Source: Rhodanobacteraceae bacterium | Lineage (GTDB): Bacteria; Pseudomonadota; Gammaproteobacteria; Xanthomonadales; SZUA-5 | DNA: 8,890 nucleotides | Direction: 5' to 3' | Assembly (NCBI GenBank): GCA_003233535.1 | Contig: QIMA01000443.1 | Location: 1 to 8,890, forward strand | Shown here: positions 1 to 5,498 of the stretch, in pieces | Layout of the letters: each line of letters begins with the position of its first letter | Numbering within the stretch: the first letter of the stretch is position 1 | Notes under the pieces: model-generated | Seen by the model: the letters and a program-made list of their open reading frames with translations, nothing else | Told to the model about the DNA's origin: nothing | The model's database searches: none | Made by a program: the position numbers and the translations under genes

Positions 1-105
1 GGAAGGTCGATGTCTCGTGGAACCGACTTGGTGTCAAGTTCGGCGGCTGCGCCGTCTACAGGGGAATTCAAAGGTCGTTAACTCGTTGTCAGATGAGGGT
101 GTTAC
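1..105. other. Left edge, no gene seen
   Basis: This is non-coding as far as I can see. On the minus strand a TTGACA hexamer (RC of 31-36) resembles a -35 box, but I find no acceptable -10 at the right distance. It is downstream of aguB; no terminator stem with a T-run is visible. Confidence 0.35.
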
Positions 106-993
106 TTAGTCGCGATAGCGTTTCACTAGGTCGGCGTAAGCGTCTATGCGTCGATCACGCAGAAACGGCCAGATTCGTCGCACATCCTCGGTGCGCTGCA
201 GATCCAGCCGGGCGCGCAGGAGTGCAGGGTCGTCGGTCCCTGCCTGCGCCAAGTATTCTCCCTGTGGGCCGCAAACGAAACTCGAGCCCCAAAAGCGGAT
301 GCCTGGCCCATGTCCTGTCGGGTCCGGTTCAACCCCAGTGCGGTTGCAGGAGAGCACGGGGATGCTGTTGCAAACGGCGTGGCCGCGCTGAGCCAGTAGC
401 CACGCTTGGCGCTGATTTCGCTGCTCTTCGTCGCTGTCGTTGCTGTCCCAGCCGATTGCGGTTGGGTAAAGCAACACGTCGGCGCCGGCCAAAGCCATCA
501 GTCGCGCGGCCTCTGGATACCACTGATCCCAGCAAACCAATACGCCGAGCTTACCCAACGATGTTTGCACCGGATTGAATCCTAGATCACCCGGCGTGAA
601 GTAGAACTTCTCCATGAAGCCGGGGTCATCGGGGATATGCATCTTGCGATAGCGGGCAAGCAACCGTCCGTCGTTTTCCAACACAATGGCAGTGTTGTGA
701 TAAAGGCCGGCGGCGCGACGCTCAAACACGGAGGCGACGATGACGATACCCAGGCGTTTAGCGACCGCGCCCAGGCGCTCACTGGTCGGTCCGGGCACAG
801 GCTCCGCGCGCTCGAATTCGTCGGTAGATTGGTGCTGGCAAAAGTACGCCCCGTTGTGCAGCTCCTGGAGCAAAACCAGCTGTGCGCCATCGGCTGCAGC
901 CGCATCCAACTGCCGCTCGATCGACGCCAAATTGGCATCGGCGGAGCCGCGGTGCTGATCCTGAATTAGGGCGACTTCAATCGAGGCAGGCAT
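106..993 (-). CDS. aguB: N-carbamoylputrescine amidase (nitrilase superfamily)
   Basis: Predicted to hydrolyse N-carbamoylputrescine to putrescine, CO2 and ammonia, the last step of the agmatine route to putrescine, in the cytosol. The 295-residue product has the carbon-nitrogen hydrolase triad: Glu44 (LLQELHNGAYF), Lys117 (YRKMHIPDDPGF) and nucleophile Cys154 (LVCWDQWYPE). The DQWYPEAARLMAL stretch and the PTAIGW segment are typical of AguB rather than of general nitrilases. I chose the ATG at 993 (MPASIEVALIQD) because the family begins directly with this first beta strand. An in-frame ATG at 1035 would add 14 unlikely residues. Neither start has a clear Shine-Dalgarno. The usual partner aguA (agmatine deiminase) is not inside the window. 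Only 105 bases lie to the left, and I see no start of a gene in them. Family assignment is firm; exact substrate is inferred from similarity. Confidence 0.92.
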   Translation of the reverse strand: MPASIEVALIQDQHRGSADANLASIERQLDAAAADGAQLVLLQELHNGAYFCQHQSTDEFERAEPVPGPTSERLGAVAKRLGIVIVASVFERRAAGLYHNTAIVLENDGRLLARYRKMHIPDDPGFMEKFYFTPGDLGFNPVQTSLGKLGVLVCWDQWYPEAARLMALAGADVLLYPTAIGWDSNDSDEEQRNQRQAWLLAQRGHAVCNSIPVLSCNRTGVEPDPTGHGPGIRFWGSSFVCGPQGEYLAQAGTDDPALLRARLDLQRTEDVRRIWPFLRDRRIDAYADLVKRYRD

Positions 994-1035
994 GGCAAGA
1001 TCGGTGAAAGCTGGATCGGGCGCGCAAGGATACAT

Positions 1036-1227
1036 TGTCTGAGCGCTGCAAGGCCGTTTGCCTGCGCGCTCGGCCGTACTCGCCGCATGGCTCTGAGGTA
1101 GAGCTGCCAGTAGCGAATCATAGATGTGAAAACGCTCGGATGACCGGGCAAGTTTAGCAGTGCTTGGTTCTCGACAGGTTCTGTCCGCACCGGCTAGAAC
1201 CGGTCAGCTAAGGCGCACCTGAGCGGG
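1036..1227. other. Intergenic region upstream of aguB
   Basis: This gap separates the amidase start from the hydrolase stop and shows no credible gene. A short hairpin (ACCGG at 1189-1193 pairing with CCGGT at 1200-1204) could mark the end of the hydrolase transcript, but no T-run follows. On the minus strand TATGAT (1117-1122) resembles a -10 box for aguB, but I find no matching -35 at 16-18 bases, so a promoter is only a guess. The gap suggests that aguB has its own transcript. Confidence 0.4.
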
Positions 1228-2169
1228 CTACGCGGGATCGTTTTTGGCAAACAGCTCCAGCGCTGCAGAAACCACGGCATCGGGCGATTCCAACTGCGGG
1301 TAGTGGCCCACGCCTTCCAGGCCCTGCACGTCCGGCTTGGCTATGAGTTGCATATATCGTTCGGCCATGTGTCGACCGGATATAGGGTCCGCCAAGCCGT
1401 TCACCAGCCGCATGGCGACAGCGCCTTCGCCCATTGCGCGTAGCCAGCGTTCGCGGTGCCGCGCTCGTTCGGCAATATAGCCTAGCAATGACGGGAGTAC
1501 GCGTTTGCCTTGATCCTGCTCCAGGAGCTGCCAGGCAATGTCCATCTCGCCAACCGGCCAGGGCAGCCTGCAGATCTTGTTCATCCCGCGCTGAAAACTT
1601 CGGCGCTTGAGCAACGGAACCAGTGCTGGACCGATCGGTGATGCCAGCAGGCGCTGCAGCGCTAGAGGCCGGTGACTTTCGGGAAAGAGTCCACCATTAA
1701 GGAAGCAGACGCTGACTATCTCCACGGACAACCGATTCTCTAGCTGTCTGGCGAGCAATTCCTGAGCGACGCTGTCACCGAGGTCGTGGGCCAGGATATG
1801 CCAGCGGTGACGGCCACTTAGGGCCAGCAGCACATCCAACAGTTGGGCCTGCTCACTGATGCTGTATTGATGCGGATGTGGTTTCTCGGACAGCCCCAAG
1901 CCGAGTAGATCCGGTGCAAGGAGGCTGTACTTGGCCGCCAACTTGGCCCAGATTCCCAGCCAGTCGTGTGAGGACGTCGGAAACCCGTGGATTAAGAGCA
2001 GGCCTGGCTGGTACAGCTCTTCCTGCCGATCAGCTCGAGTCGGACCCTTGGCGCCACGAACGAACAGCCGCCGACCGCCGATCTGCAGATCGGATCCGAA
2101 TCGGCGCAAGGCGTCTGTAGCAGGCGATGGGCTGGTCGCGATTGAGCTGGGTTCCACTTCGGAGTTCAT
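1228..2169 (-). CDS. Alpha/beta hydrolase, MEST / haloalkane-dehalogenase-like, Asp nucleophile
   Basis: This 313-residue protein is an alpha/beta-hydrolase fold enzyme. HGFPTSSHDW (61-70) is the oxyanion-hole segment. The nucleophile elbow is HDLGDS (128-133), so the nucleophile is Asp129 instead of Ser. Asp261 (GLADPISG) and His289 (GVGHYPQLE) complete a plausible triad. The elbow, the following NGGLFPESHRPLALQRLL block (158-175) and HYPQLESP match what I know of the MEST/PEG1 subgroup, which lies close to haloalkane dehalogenases and epoxide hydrolases. The first 28 residues are low-complexity, rich in Ser, Pro and Ala, with no signal peptide, so the protein is probably cytosolic. The ATG at 2169 is the only Met before the conserved core; its Shine-Dalgarno is weak (AGG). 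The substrate is unknown, and dehalogenase activity should not be assumed. It is a monocistronic-looking gene between aguB and a SleB hydrolase. Confidence 0.85.
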   Translation of the reverse strand: MNSEVEPSSIATSPSPATDALRRFGSDLQIGGRRLFVRGAKGPTRADRQEELYQPGLLLIHGFPTSSHDWLGIWAKLAAKYSLLAPDLLGLGLSEKPHPHQYSISEQAQLLDVLLALSGRHRWHILAHDLGDSVAQELLARQLENRLSVEIVSVCFLNGGLFPESHRPLALQRLLASPIGPALVPLLKRRSFQRGMNKICRLPWPVGEMDIAWQLLEQDQGKRVLPSLLGYIAERARHRERWLRAMGEGAVAMRLVNGLADPISGRHMAERYMQLIAKPDVQGLEGVGHYPQLESPDAVVSAALELFAKNDPA

Positions 2170-2337
2170 GCCGTTGCCTAGTTCGCGACCGGTTGGAGTG
2201 ATGTTGGATAGGCCCGCAGGGCTATTGAATAGCGTAGTTTACGCCGACGGAAGCTCGCTTATGAGGCACGAGGCTGACATTCCACAGGACCGCCGAGCGG
2301 ATGCCGATGATCCTGCAGCGTGCTATTCAGTGTGTCC
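2170..2337. other. Intergenic region upstream of the hydrolase
   Basis: No gene is supported here. An open frame on the plus strand runs through, but it starts inside the hydrolase gene as an antisense shadow and encodes nothing recognisable. The stretch contains a short perfect palindrome (2221-2233: GCTATT-G-AATAGC). The region should carry the hydrolase promoter, but I cannot assign -35 and -10 boxes with confidence. Together with the MITE-like element it forms the gene-free stretch between the hydrolase and the SleB gene. Confidence 0.4.
2221..2233. repeat. 13-bp perfect palindrome upstream of the hydrolase
   Basis: GCTATT and AATAGC are exact reverse complements separated by one G. The site lies 52 bases upstream of the hydrolase start codon. 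It could be an operator or chance; a palindrome this short is only weakly informative. Confidence 0.4.
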
Positions 2338-2359
2338 CTAGCCCGGATATTTCATAAAC
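2338..2359 (+). repeat. Left terminal inverted repeat of the MITE-like element
   Basis: This 22-bp arm begins CTAGCCCGG and ends TTTCATAAAC. It differs from the reverse complement of the right arm at two positions. Its continuation to 2371 is nearly identical to the solo copy at 4495-4527, including an exact 22-bp stretch (2350-2371). Confidence 0.75.
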
Positions 2360-2483
2360 TTCACGCGCCCTCGCTAGGCCCTTGATCACCCAGCGACTTT
2401 TCCTCAGTCGGGTGTATGAACCACTACACCGCTCCTTCGGAAAAACCACTGGGCAACCAATGTCCTGCGCGAGCATCGCGCGA

Positions 2484-2505
2484 GTTCATGAAATATTCGG
2501 GCTAG
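2484..2505 (-). repeat. Right terminal inverted repeat of the MITE-like element
   Basis: Read on the minus strand this arm begins CTAGCCCGA and ends TTTCATGAAC. Its outermost CTAG contains the TAG stop codon of the minus-strand SleB gene (2502-2504), so the element abuts the coding sequence exactly at its end. The core TTCATGAA is itself palindromic. Confidence 0.75.
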
Positions 2506-2939
2506 TGCAAACGATAGAAGGTATGGTCACCGATTACCGCGACCGGTTGACCCTGGGCCCAAGCCGGCGATGCCGCCGCCAGGGCGACGAAGTGAGTCGC
2601 TCCTTGCGATATTAAGTTGCGCATTGGCTTAGGTTGCTCATAGGCCTCGAACGCCAAGCGCATTGCTTGCCAGGCACGTCTCCAGGCCATCGGGTTGGTC
2701 AACTCGTAGTTGGGCGAGACGGTCGTTAGCGCGAACTGCTGGGGCTTACTGAGCACCGAGCACAGGGTGTCGCCGTAAAGCTCACTGTCCAAACGCCCCA
2801 GGGCGACTTCGGCAACGGCACGCTGGCCGTCGAAGGGTTCGCTGCGCGCTTCTAAGTAAATCGTGGTTGCCAGACACAGCTGGTCTGCGTGTGGCTGCGG
2901 CAAGATGCTCGCTAGCCAAAGAATCCATCCCACTGTCAT
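2502..2939 (-). CDS. Exported SleB-type cell-wall hydrolase
   Basis: This small protein (145 residues) is essentially one Hydrolase_2/SleB catalytic domain. SleB-family enzymes are lytic transglycosylases or muramidase-like enzymes that cut peptidoglycan. TIYLEARSEPFDGQRAVAEV (26-45) is the hallmark motif with the presumed catalytic Glu30. CSVLSKPQQFAL, ATHFVA and the C-terminal IGDHTFYR complete the signature. The ATG at 2939 is preferred over an in-frame ATG at 3023: AGGAG (2949-2953) lies 9 bases upstream, and the new N-terminus MTVGWILWLASILPQPHA reads as a short export signal with likely cleavage after Ala18. There is no peptidoglycan-binding or LysM domain, unlike many SleB and CwlJ relatives. 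In a non-sporulating Gram-negative it would act on the periplasmic wall. Its stop codon lies inside the terminal repeat of the adjacent MITE-like element. Confidence 0.87.
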   Translation of the reverse strand: MTVGWILWLASILPQPHADQLCLATTIYLEARSEPFDGQRAVAEVALGRLDSELYGDTLCSVLSKPQQFALTTVSPNYELTNPMAWRRAWQAMRLAFEAYEQPKPMRNLISQGATHFVALAAASPAWAQGQPVAVIGDHTFYRLH

Positions 2940-2948
2940 AACCGGTGT

Positions 2949-2953
2949 CTCCT
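2949..2953 (-). promoter_or_regulatory. Ribosome binding site that sets the SleB start
   Basis: AGGAG on the minus strand lies 9 bases before the ATG at 2939. It supports this internal start over the upstream in-frame ATG at 3023, which would place 28 unrelated residues before the signal peptide. Confidence 0.75.
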
Positions 2954-3031
2954 CGTTTGCGGACACCCGTTGCCACGTCAGGATGTGGATCGGCGCAGGC
3001 CGGTCGCACACTGTCGTGCGCACTCATCGGC

Positions 3032-3049
3032 GCGGTCTGTGTAGACCGC
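3032..3049. repeat. Perfect 18-bp hairpin palindrome (7-bp arms)
   Basis: GCGGTCT (3032-3038) and AGACCGC (3043-3049) are exact reverse complements around GTGT. It lies 93 bases upstream of the SleB start. There is no T-run on either strand, so it does not look like an intrinsic terminator. An operator for a dimeric regulator or a leader-RNA stem is possible. Confidence 0.55.
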
Positions 3050-3176
3050 CCCAAATTCGTGCTGGGGGCATTCGCGATCGTTCTAGAACCTCGGCGCAAG
3101 ATTGCGTCCAATCGGTTCCTCGCGGTCTCACCCGATCCCCGGTTGCCCGGAGGGGGTAGAGGCTTGAATCAACGAC

Positions 3177-3200
3177 CACCGAAACAACTGTGCTTCGGTG
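3177..3200. repeat. Inverted repeat with 7-bp arms
   Basis: CACCGAA (3177-3183) pairs with TTCGGTG (3194-3200) around a 10-base loop. No T-run follows. It is in the divergent region, about 200 bases before grxD. Its function is unknown, and a stem of this length may arise by chance. Confidence 0.4.
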
Positions 3201-3260
3201 ACCGGACTCAAGAGTATTCGGTGAGCATAGAGCGTGGACTCTAGCTATAGGCTGAACGGC

Positions 3261-3282
3261 ATTGCCCGAAAATTGCCCGAAA
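3261..3282. repeat. Two perfect tandem copies of an 11-bp unit
   Basis: The unit ATTGCCCGAAA occurs twice back to back (3261-3271 and 3272-3282), about 120 bases upstream of the grxD start. The 11-bp period is close to one helical turn, which would place two protein-binding half-sites on the same face of the DNA. Direct-repeat operators look like this, but a chance duplication is also possible. Confidence 0.6.
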
Positions 3283-3401
3283 CCTTTCTAGCGTGCATAT
3301 CGAGGCGAGTCGTTCAACGCAGTCGCGCGATCGCTGGGCTATCAATCCGAGCTGCCCGGGCTTAGGATGCCGATCTTTACAGGCTCGGTGATTTTGCTCT
3401 T

Positions 3402-3719
3402 ATGGACGTCAAGCAACGCATAGCAAAGGTTGTAAATTCACACCCTATCGTATTGTTTATGAAGGGCTCCCCGCAATTTCCAATGTGTGGCTTTTCCTCT
3501 CAAACAACCGCGGCATTGAAGCGCTGCGGCGCCCGCTTCGATTACGTCAACGTGCTAGAGGATCCGGAAGTGCGTGCGCATTTGCCGCACTACTCCAACT
3601 GGAAGACATTCCCCCAGCTTTTTGTCCAGGGTGAGCTGATCGGCGGCGCCGATATCACCATCGATTTGTTTGAATCCGGTGAATTGCAGCGCATCGTAGA
3701 CGACGCGCAAGGCAAGTAG
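3402..3719 (+). CDS. grxD: Monothiol glutaredoxin, Grx4/GrxD type
   Basis: This 105-residue protein is a CGFS glutaredoxin, the class that binds a [2Fe-2S] cluster with glutathione and delivers Fe-S clusters, often with BolA partners, rather than acting as a disulfide reductase. The active site CGFS is at 29-32, preceded by the family's MKGSPQFPMCGFS block. WKTFPQLFVQGELIGGADI (67-85) carries the cis-Pro and the glutathione-binding GG. Length matches the single-domain form, lacking the acidic tail of the E. coli protein. The ATG at 3402 gives the expected N-terminus, although no Shine-Dalgarno is visible. It is followed after 8 bases by the SDR gene, so the two are probably co-transcribed. 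Confidence 0.95.
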   Translation: MDVKQRIAKVVNSHPIVLFMKGSPQFPMCGFSSQTTAALKRCGARFDYVNVLEDPEVRAHLPHYSNWKTFPQLFVQGELIGGADITIDLFESGELQRIVDDAQGK

Positions 3720-3727
3720 GCGGTCGA

Positions 3728-4498
3728 ATGAGCGAGTCTTTTTGCTACCGCTCGCTGCCGGCTCGGGCCACGATCGAGTCGGCGGGCGCGCTGCTAGACA
3801 AGGTGATCTTGGTTGTCGGTGCGTGTGGCGCGCACGGGCGCAGCGTCGCGCTGGCTGCCGCCCGAGCGGGAGCAATCGTCGTACTCGCTGGACGGCGCGT
3901 TCCCGCGCTGGAGACGCTCTACGATGAGTTGAAAGCCCTTGGGCCCGAGCCTGCGATCTATCCGATTAATCTGGAAGGCGCACATCCAGAAGATTTTCAC
4001 GCGCTTGGCAGCAGCCTCAAAGAGAATCTCAACGGCTTGGATGGCTTGGTTTTTGCGGCAGGGCGTTTGCATGGACTCAGTTCGCTGGATCACACAGATC
4101 CAGAGGAATGGCTGCGAACTTGGCACGTGCAGGTCAATGCACCGTTTTTACTGCTGCGAGGTTGTCGCCAGGCCATGACTGTAAACAGCACGTCCGTGAT
4201 GTATCTAGACGATCCTGACCGAGTGCAGCGCGCGCTGTGGGGCGCCTACGGCGTCGCCCAAGGCGCTGCGCAGGCGCTGGTGAGAGTGGCCGGAGACGAA
4301 TCGGGCAGCCGCGAGTTGAAGGTGGCCGGGCTGGTGTGCGCGCCGACTGCAGGGCCTTTAATGCAGCGTGCCTATCCGGCGCGGGCAATGAGCGAATTCA
4401 CCGCTGCAGAGGTTTTCGCACCCGCCTGCGTGTGGCTGTTGGCGGGTAACGCCGTGAGCGGTCAGGTGTACGACGCTCGCCCTTGGGCGGCGAACTAA
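3728..4498 (+). CDS. YciK-like short-chain dehydrogenase/reductase homologue, catalytic Lys missing
   Basis: This 256-residue protein has a classical SDR Rossmann fold and resembles YciK-type oxidoreductases in its N-terminus (YRSLPARATIESAGALLDKVILVVG) and WGAY segment. Its key motifs are degenerate. The nucleotide loop is VGACGAHG (30-37), with Val where Thr is usual. The NNAG motif reads FAAG (109-112), losing its Asn. The YxxxK site reads YGVAQ (174-178), keeping Tyr174 but replacing Lys with Gln178. A Ser-containing segment (NSTSVMYL, 153-160) sits a few residues further from the Tyr than usual. Asn137 (VQVNAPF) is kept. The fold and possibly dinucleotide binding are retained, but classical SDR catalysis is doubtful. 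It starts 8 bases after grxD, which suggests an operon. Its TAA stop (4496-4498) lies inside the outer edge of a repeat shared with the MITE-like element. Confidence 0.8.
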   Translation: MSESFCYRSLPARATIESAGALLDKVILVVGACGAHGRSVALAAARAGAIVVLAGRRVPALETLYDELKALGPEPAIYPINLEGAHPEDFHALGSSLKENLNGLDGLVFAAGRLHGLSSLDHTDPEEWLRTWHVQVNAPFLLLRGCRQAMTVNSTSVMYLDDPDRVQRALWGAYGVAQGAAQALVRVAGDESGSRELKVAGLVCAPTAGPLMQRAYPARAMSEFTAAEVFAPACVWLLAGNAVSGQVYDARPWAAN

Positions 4499-4527
4499 CC
4501 CGGAGTTTCATAAACTTCACGCGCCCT
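4495..4527 (+). repeat. Solo copy of the MITE terminal repeat between convergent genes
   Basis: This 33-bp segment matches 2338-2371 except for one substitution at the edge (CTAA for CTAG) and TA replaced by a single G. The last 22 bases (4506-4527) are identical to 2350-2371. There is no opposite arm nearby, so it is a solo end. It fills the gap between the SDR stop (TAA, 4496-4498) and the permease stop (TAG, 4530-4532). The core GGAGTTT-CAT-AAACTTC can fold into a 7-bp stem with one G-T pair, so it might help end transcription from either side, although there is no T-run. Confidence 0.75.
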
Positions 4528-4529
4528 TC

Positions 4530-5498
4530 CTACTCAGTCGCCGAATCGTCTCGGTAGCGGCGAATCCATATGGCGCCAGCAATGAAGGCCACGCCGACGA
4601 TGACGCCCACCCACATGTCTGCTGTCCATAAGCGTTCGATAATCACGCTCCATTCGGTACTCAGGCCCTCACCGGCACCCGCGCTGCCCACCGTCATTGT
4701 GTCGTCGTCCTCGCTCATCCGCCAGCTGATCGGGGAAAGCCCGGTGGTCAGGCGACTGAGCAGTAAATCGTACAGCCGGTGACCGATCTTCAGCGATGCG
4801 GTGGCGTGGAACCATATCTCTAGCAGCGAAAGGGCGACAGGAACCATTAGCGCCCACAAGAAAGGCTTCGATCGCGCCCAAGCCGAAACGAGCAGCAGCC
4901 AGCCGTACAGCGGCAACACCCATAGCGACTGCAAAACAATGGCGCCAATTATCCGGCTCCAGTAGCTCAGCGGTTCGGCTGGGCCCCAGATCAAAGTCAT
5001 TGGGCTGCCACCCTTAAACAGCACGATCACGCCAACCAATCCCAGCAGCAGCAGTTGAAACAGTATTAGCGCGACCATGTAGATAGCGGGAGCGAGCAGC
5101 AGCGCGGTGGCGACTTTGCTGAGCACGGTGTTCATGTCGGAAACCGGCAGGGAACGCCAGAACAACACGCTGCGATCGCGGCGATCGTCATACAGCGAGC
5201 CGAGGCAATAGAACACGACGACGATGAACATGACCACGGAAAAGATCGCGCCTGTGCCGTACAGCAGCGCGTCAGTGCCCATGCGCAGCTGTTCGGCGGT
5301 GGCTTGAGTCTCTAAGTACTTCAGGCCGCCTTCGACCATGCTCTCCGAACCATCGAATCGGATCATTGCGGACTCGCCGGTGATTCCGGCCATCAACACG
5401 AGAACCAAAAAGATGCCAGACAACCAGAGCGGGGTCTTGAAGAATCCGCCGCGGTGTTCCCAGTATTCGCGCTTGACTAAGGTTATGAACTGATTCAC
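4530..5498 (-). CDS. ABC-2 type transporter permease
   Basis: This 322-residue inner-membrane protein begins MNQFITLVKREYWEHRGGFFKTP, a typical cytoplasmic N-terminus of ABC-2 permeases. Hydrophobic segments fall at about 24-40, 83-102, 129-161, 183-206, 212-232 and 297-314. The motif LYDDRRDRSVLFWRSLPVSD (102-121) after the second segment is the conserved coupling region of this permease class. Start is GTG at 5498: its GTG overlaps the TGA of the ATPase gene, and AGGAGG (5505-5510) lies 6 bases upstream. It is the last gene of the operon and pairs with the ATPase as an exporter or membrane-active complex, by analogy with Bacillus YtrBC-type transporters. The substrate cannot be read from sequence. 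Confidence 0.9.
   Translation of the reverse strand: MNQFITLVKREYWEHRGGFFKTPLWLSGIFLVLVLMAGITGESAMIRFDGSESMVEGGLKYLETQATAEQLRMGTDALLYGTGAIFSVVMFIVVVFYCLGSLYDDRRDRSVLFWRSLPVSDMNTVLSKVATALLLAPAIYMVALILFQLLLLGLVGVIVLFKGGSPMTLIWGPAEPLSYWSRIIGAIVLQSLWVLPLYGWLLLVSAWARSKPFLWALMVPVALSLLEIWFHATASLKIGHRLYDLLLSRLTTGLSPISWRMSEDDDTMTVGSAGAGEGLSTEWSVIIERLWTADMWVGVIVGVAFIAGAIWIRRYRDDSATE

Larger units (their letters stand above)
2338..2505. mobile_element. 168-bp MITE-like element with terminal inverted repeats
   Basis: Both ends carry the same sequence in opposite orientation. The left end (2338-2359) begins CTAGCCCG; the right end (2484-2505), read on the minus strand, also begins CTAGCCCG. The two 22-bp arms match at 20 of 22 positions. 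Beyond the arms both continue into a GCGC-rich tract after a 3-base indel. The interior (about 105 bases) encodes nothing and contains an internal hairpin (GGTGTA 2411-2416 with TACACC 2425-2430). Small size, inverted ends and no coding capacity are what a non-autonomous miniature element shows. No transposase is in the window, so the parent family cannot be named. A further copy of the end lies at 4495-4527. The right edge CTAG includes the TAG stop codon of the adjacent SleB gene. A structured intergenic repeat of non-transposon origin is the alternative. Confidence 0.6.
2940..3401. other. 462-bp divergent intergenic region (SleB / grxD)
   Basis: No gene is supported. Open frames on both strands encode low-complexity Arg- and Ala-rich peptides with no family resemblance and no ribosome binding site. 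The region must hold the promoters of the SleB gene (minus) and of grxD (plus). It contains three notable structures listed separately: a perfect 7-bp-stem hairpin at 3032-3049, a 7-bp-stem hairpin at 3177-3200, and a tandem 11-bp duplication at 3261-3282. A possible weak grxD promoter pairs TTGCCC in the second 11-bp unit with CATATC 17 bases later, but the -10 match is poor. Confidence 0.5.

Noticed and set aside
93..578. 161-residue plus-strand open frame opposite aguB
   Set aside because: It is antisense to a clear AguB reading frame, is Arg- and Cys-rich without any domain, and has no ribosome binding site.
994..1035. Longer aguB start at ATG 1035
   Set aside because: Family members begin at the first beta strand, which follows the ATG at 993; no ribosome binding site favours the longer form.
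1931..2341. 136-residue plus-strand open frame running into the hydrolase upstream region
   Set aside because: Most of it is antisense to the hydrolase gene; the peptide is compositionally odd and unrecognisable.
2411..2430. GGTGTA...TACACC inside the MITE-like element as a second YtrA operator
   Set aside because: The spacing between GGTG and CACC is 12, not 16, and it is not at a promoter of a related gene; more likely an internal hairpin of the element.
2940..3023. N-terminal extension of the SleB hydrolase from ATG 3023
   Set aside because: The 28 added residues would bury the export signal, and the strong AGGAG sits before the internal ATG 2939.
3120..3240. Possible tRNA or small RNA in the SleB/grxD intergenic region
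   Set aside because: One 7-bp stem is present, but no cloverleaf, no T-loop motif and no terminator could be found.
2945..3244. 99-residue open frame in the divergent region
   Set aside because: No ribosome binding site, no recognisable family, and overlapping frames on both strands look equally open, as expected for GC-rich non-coding DNA.
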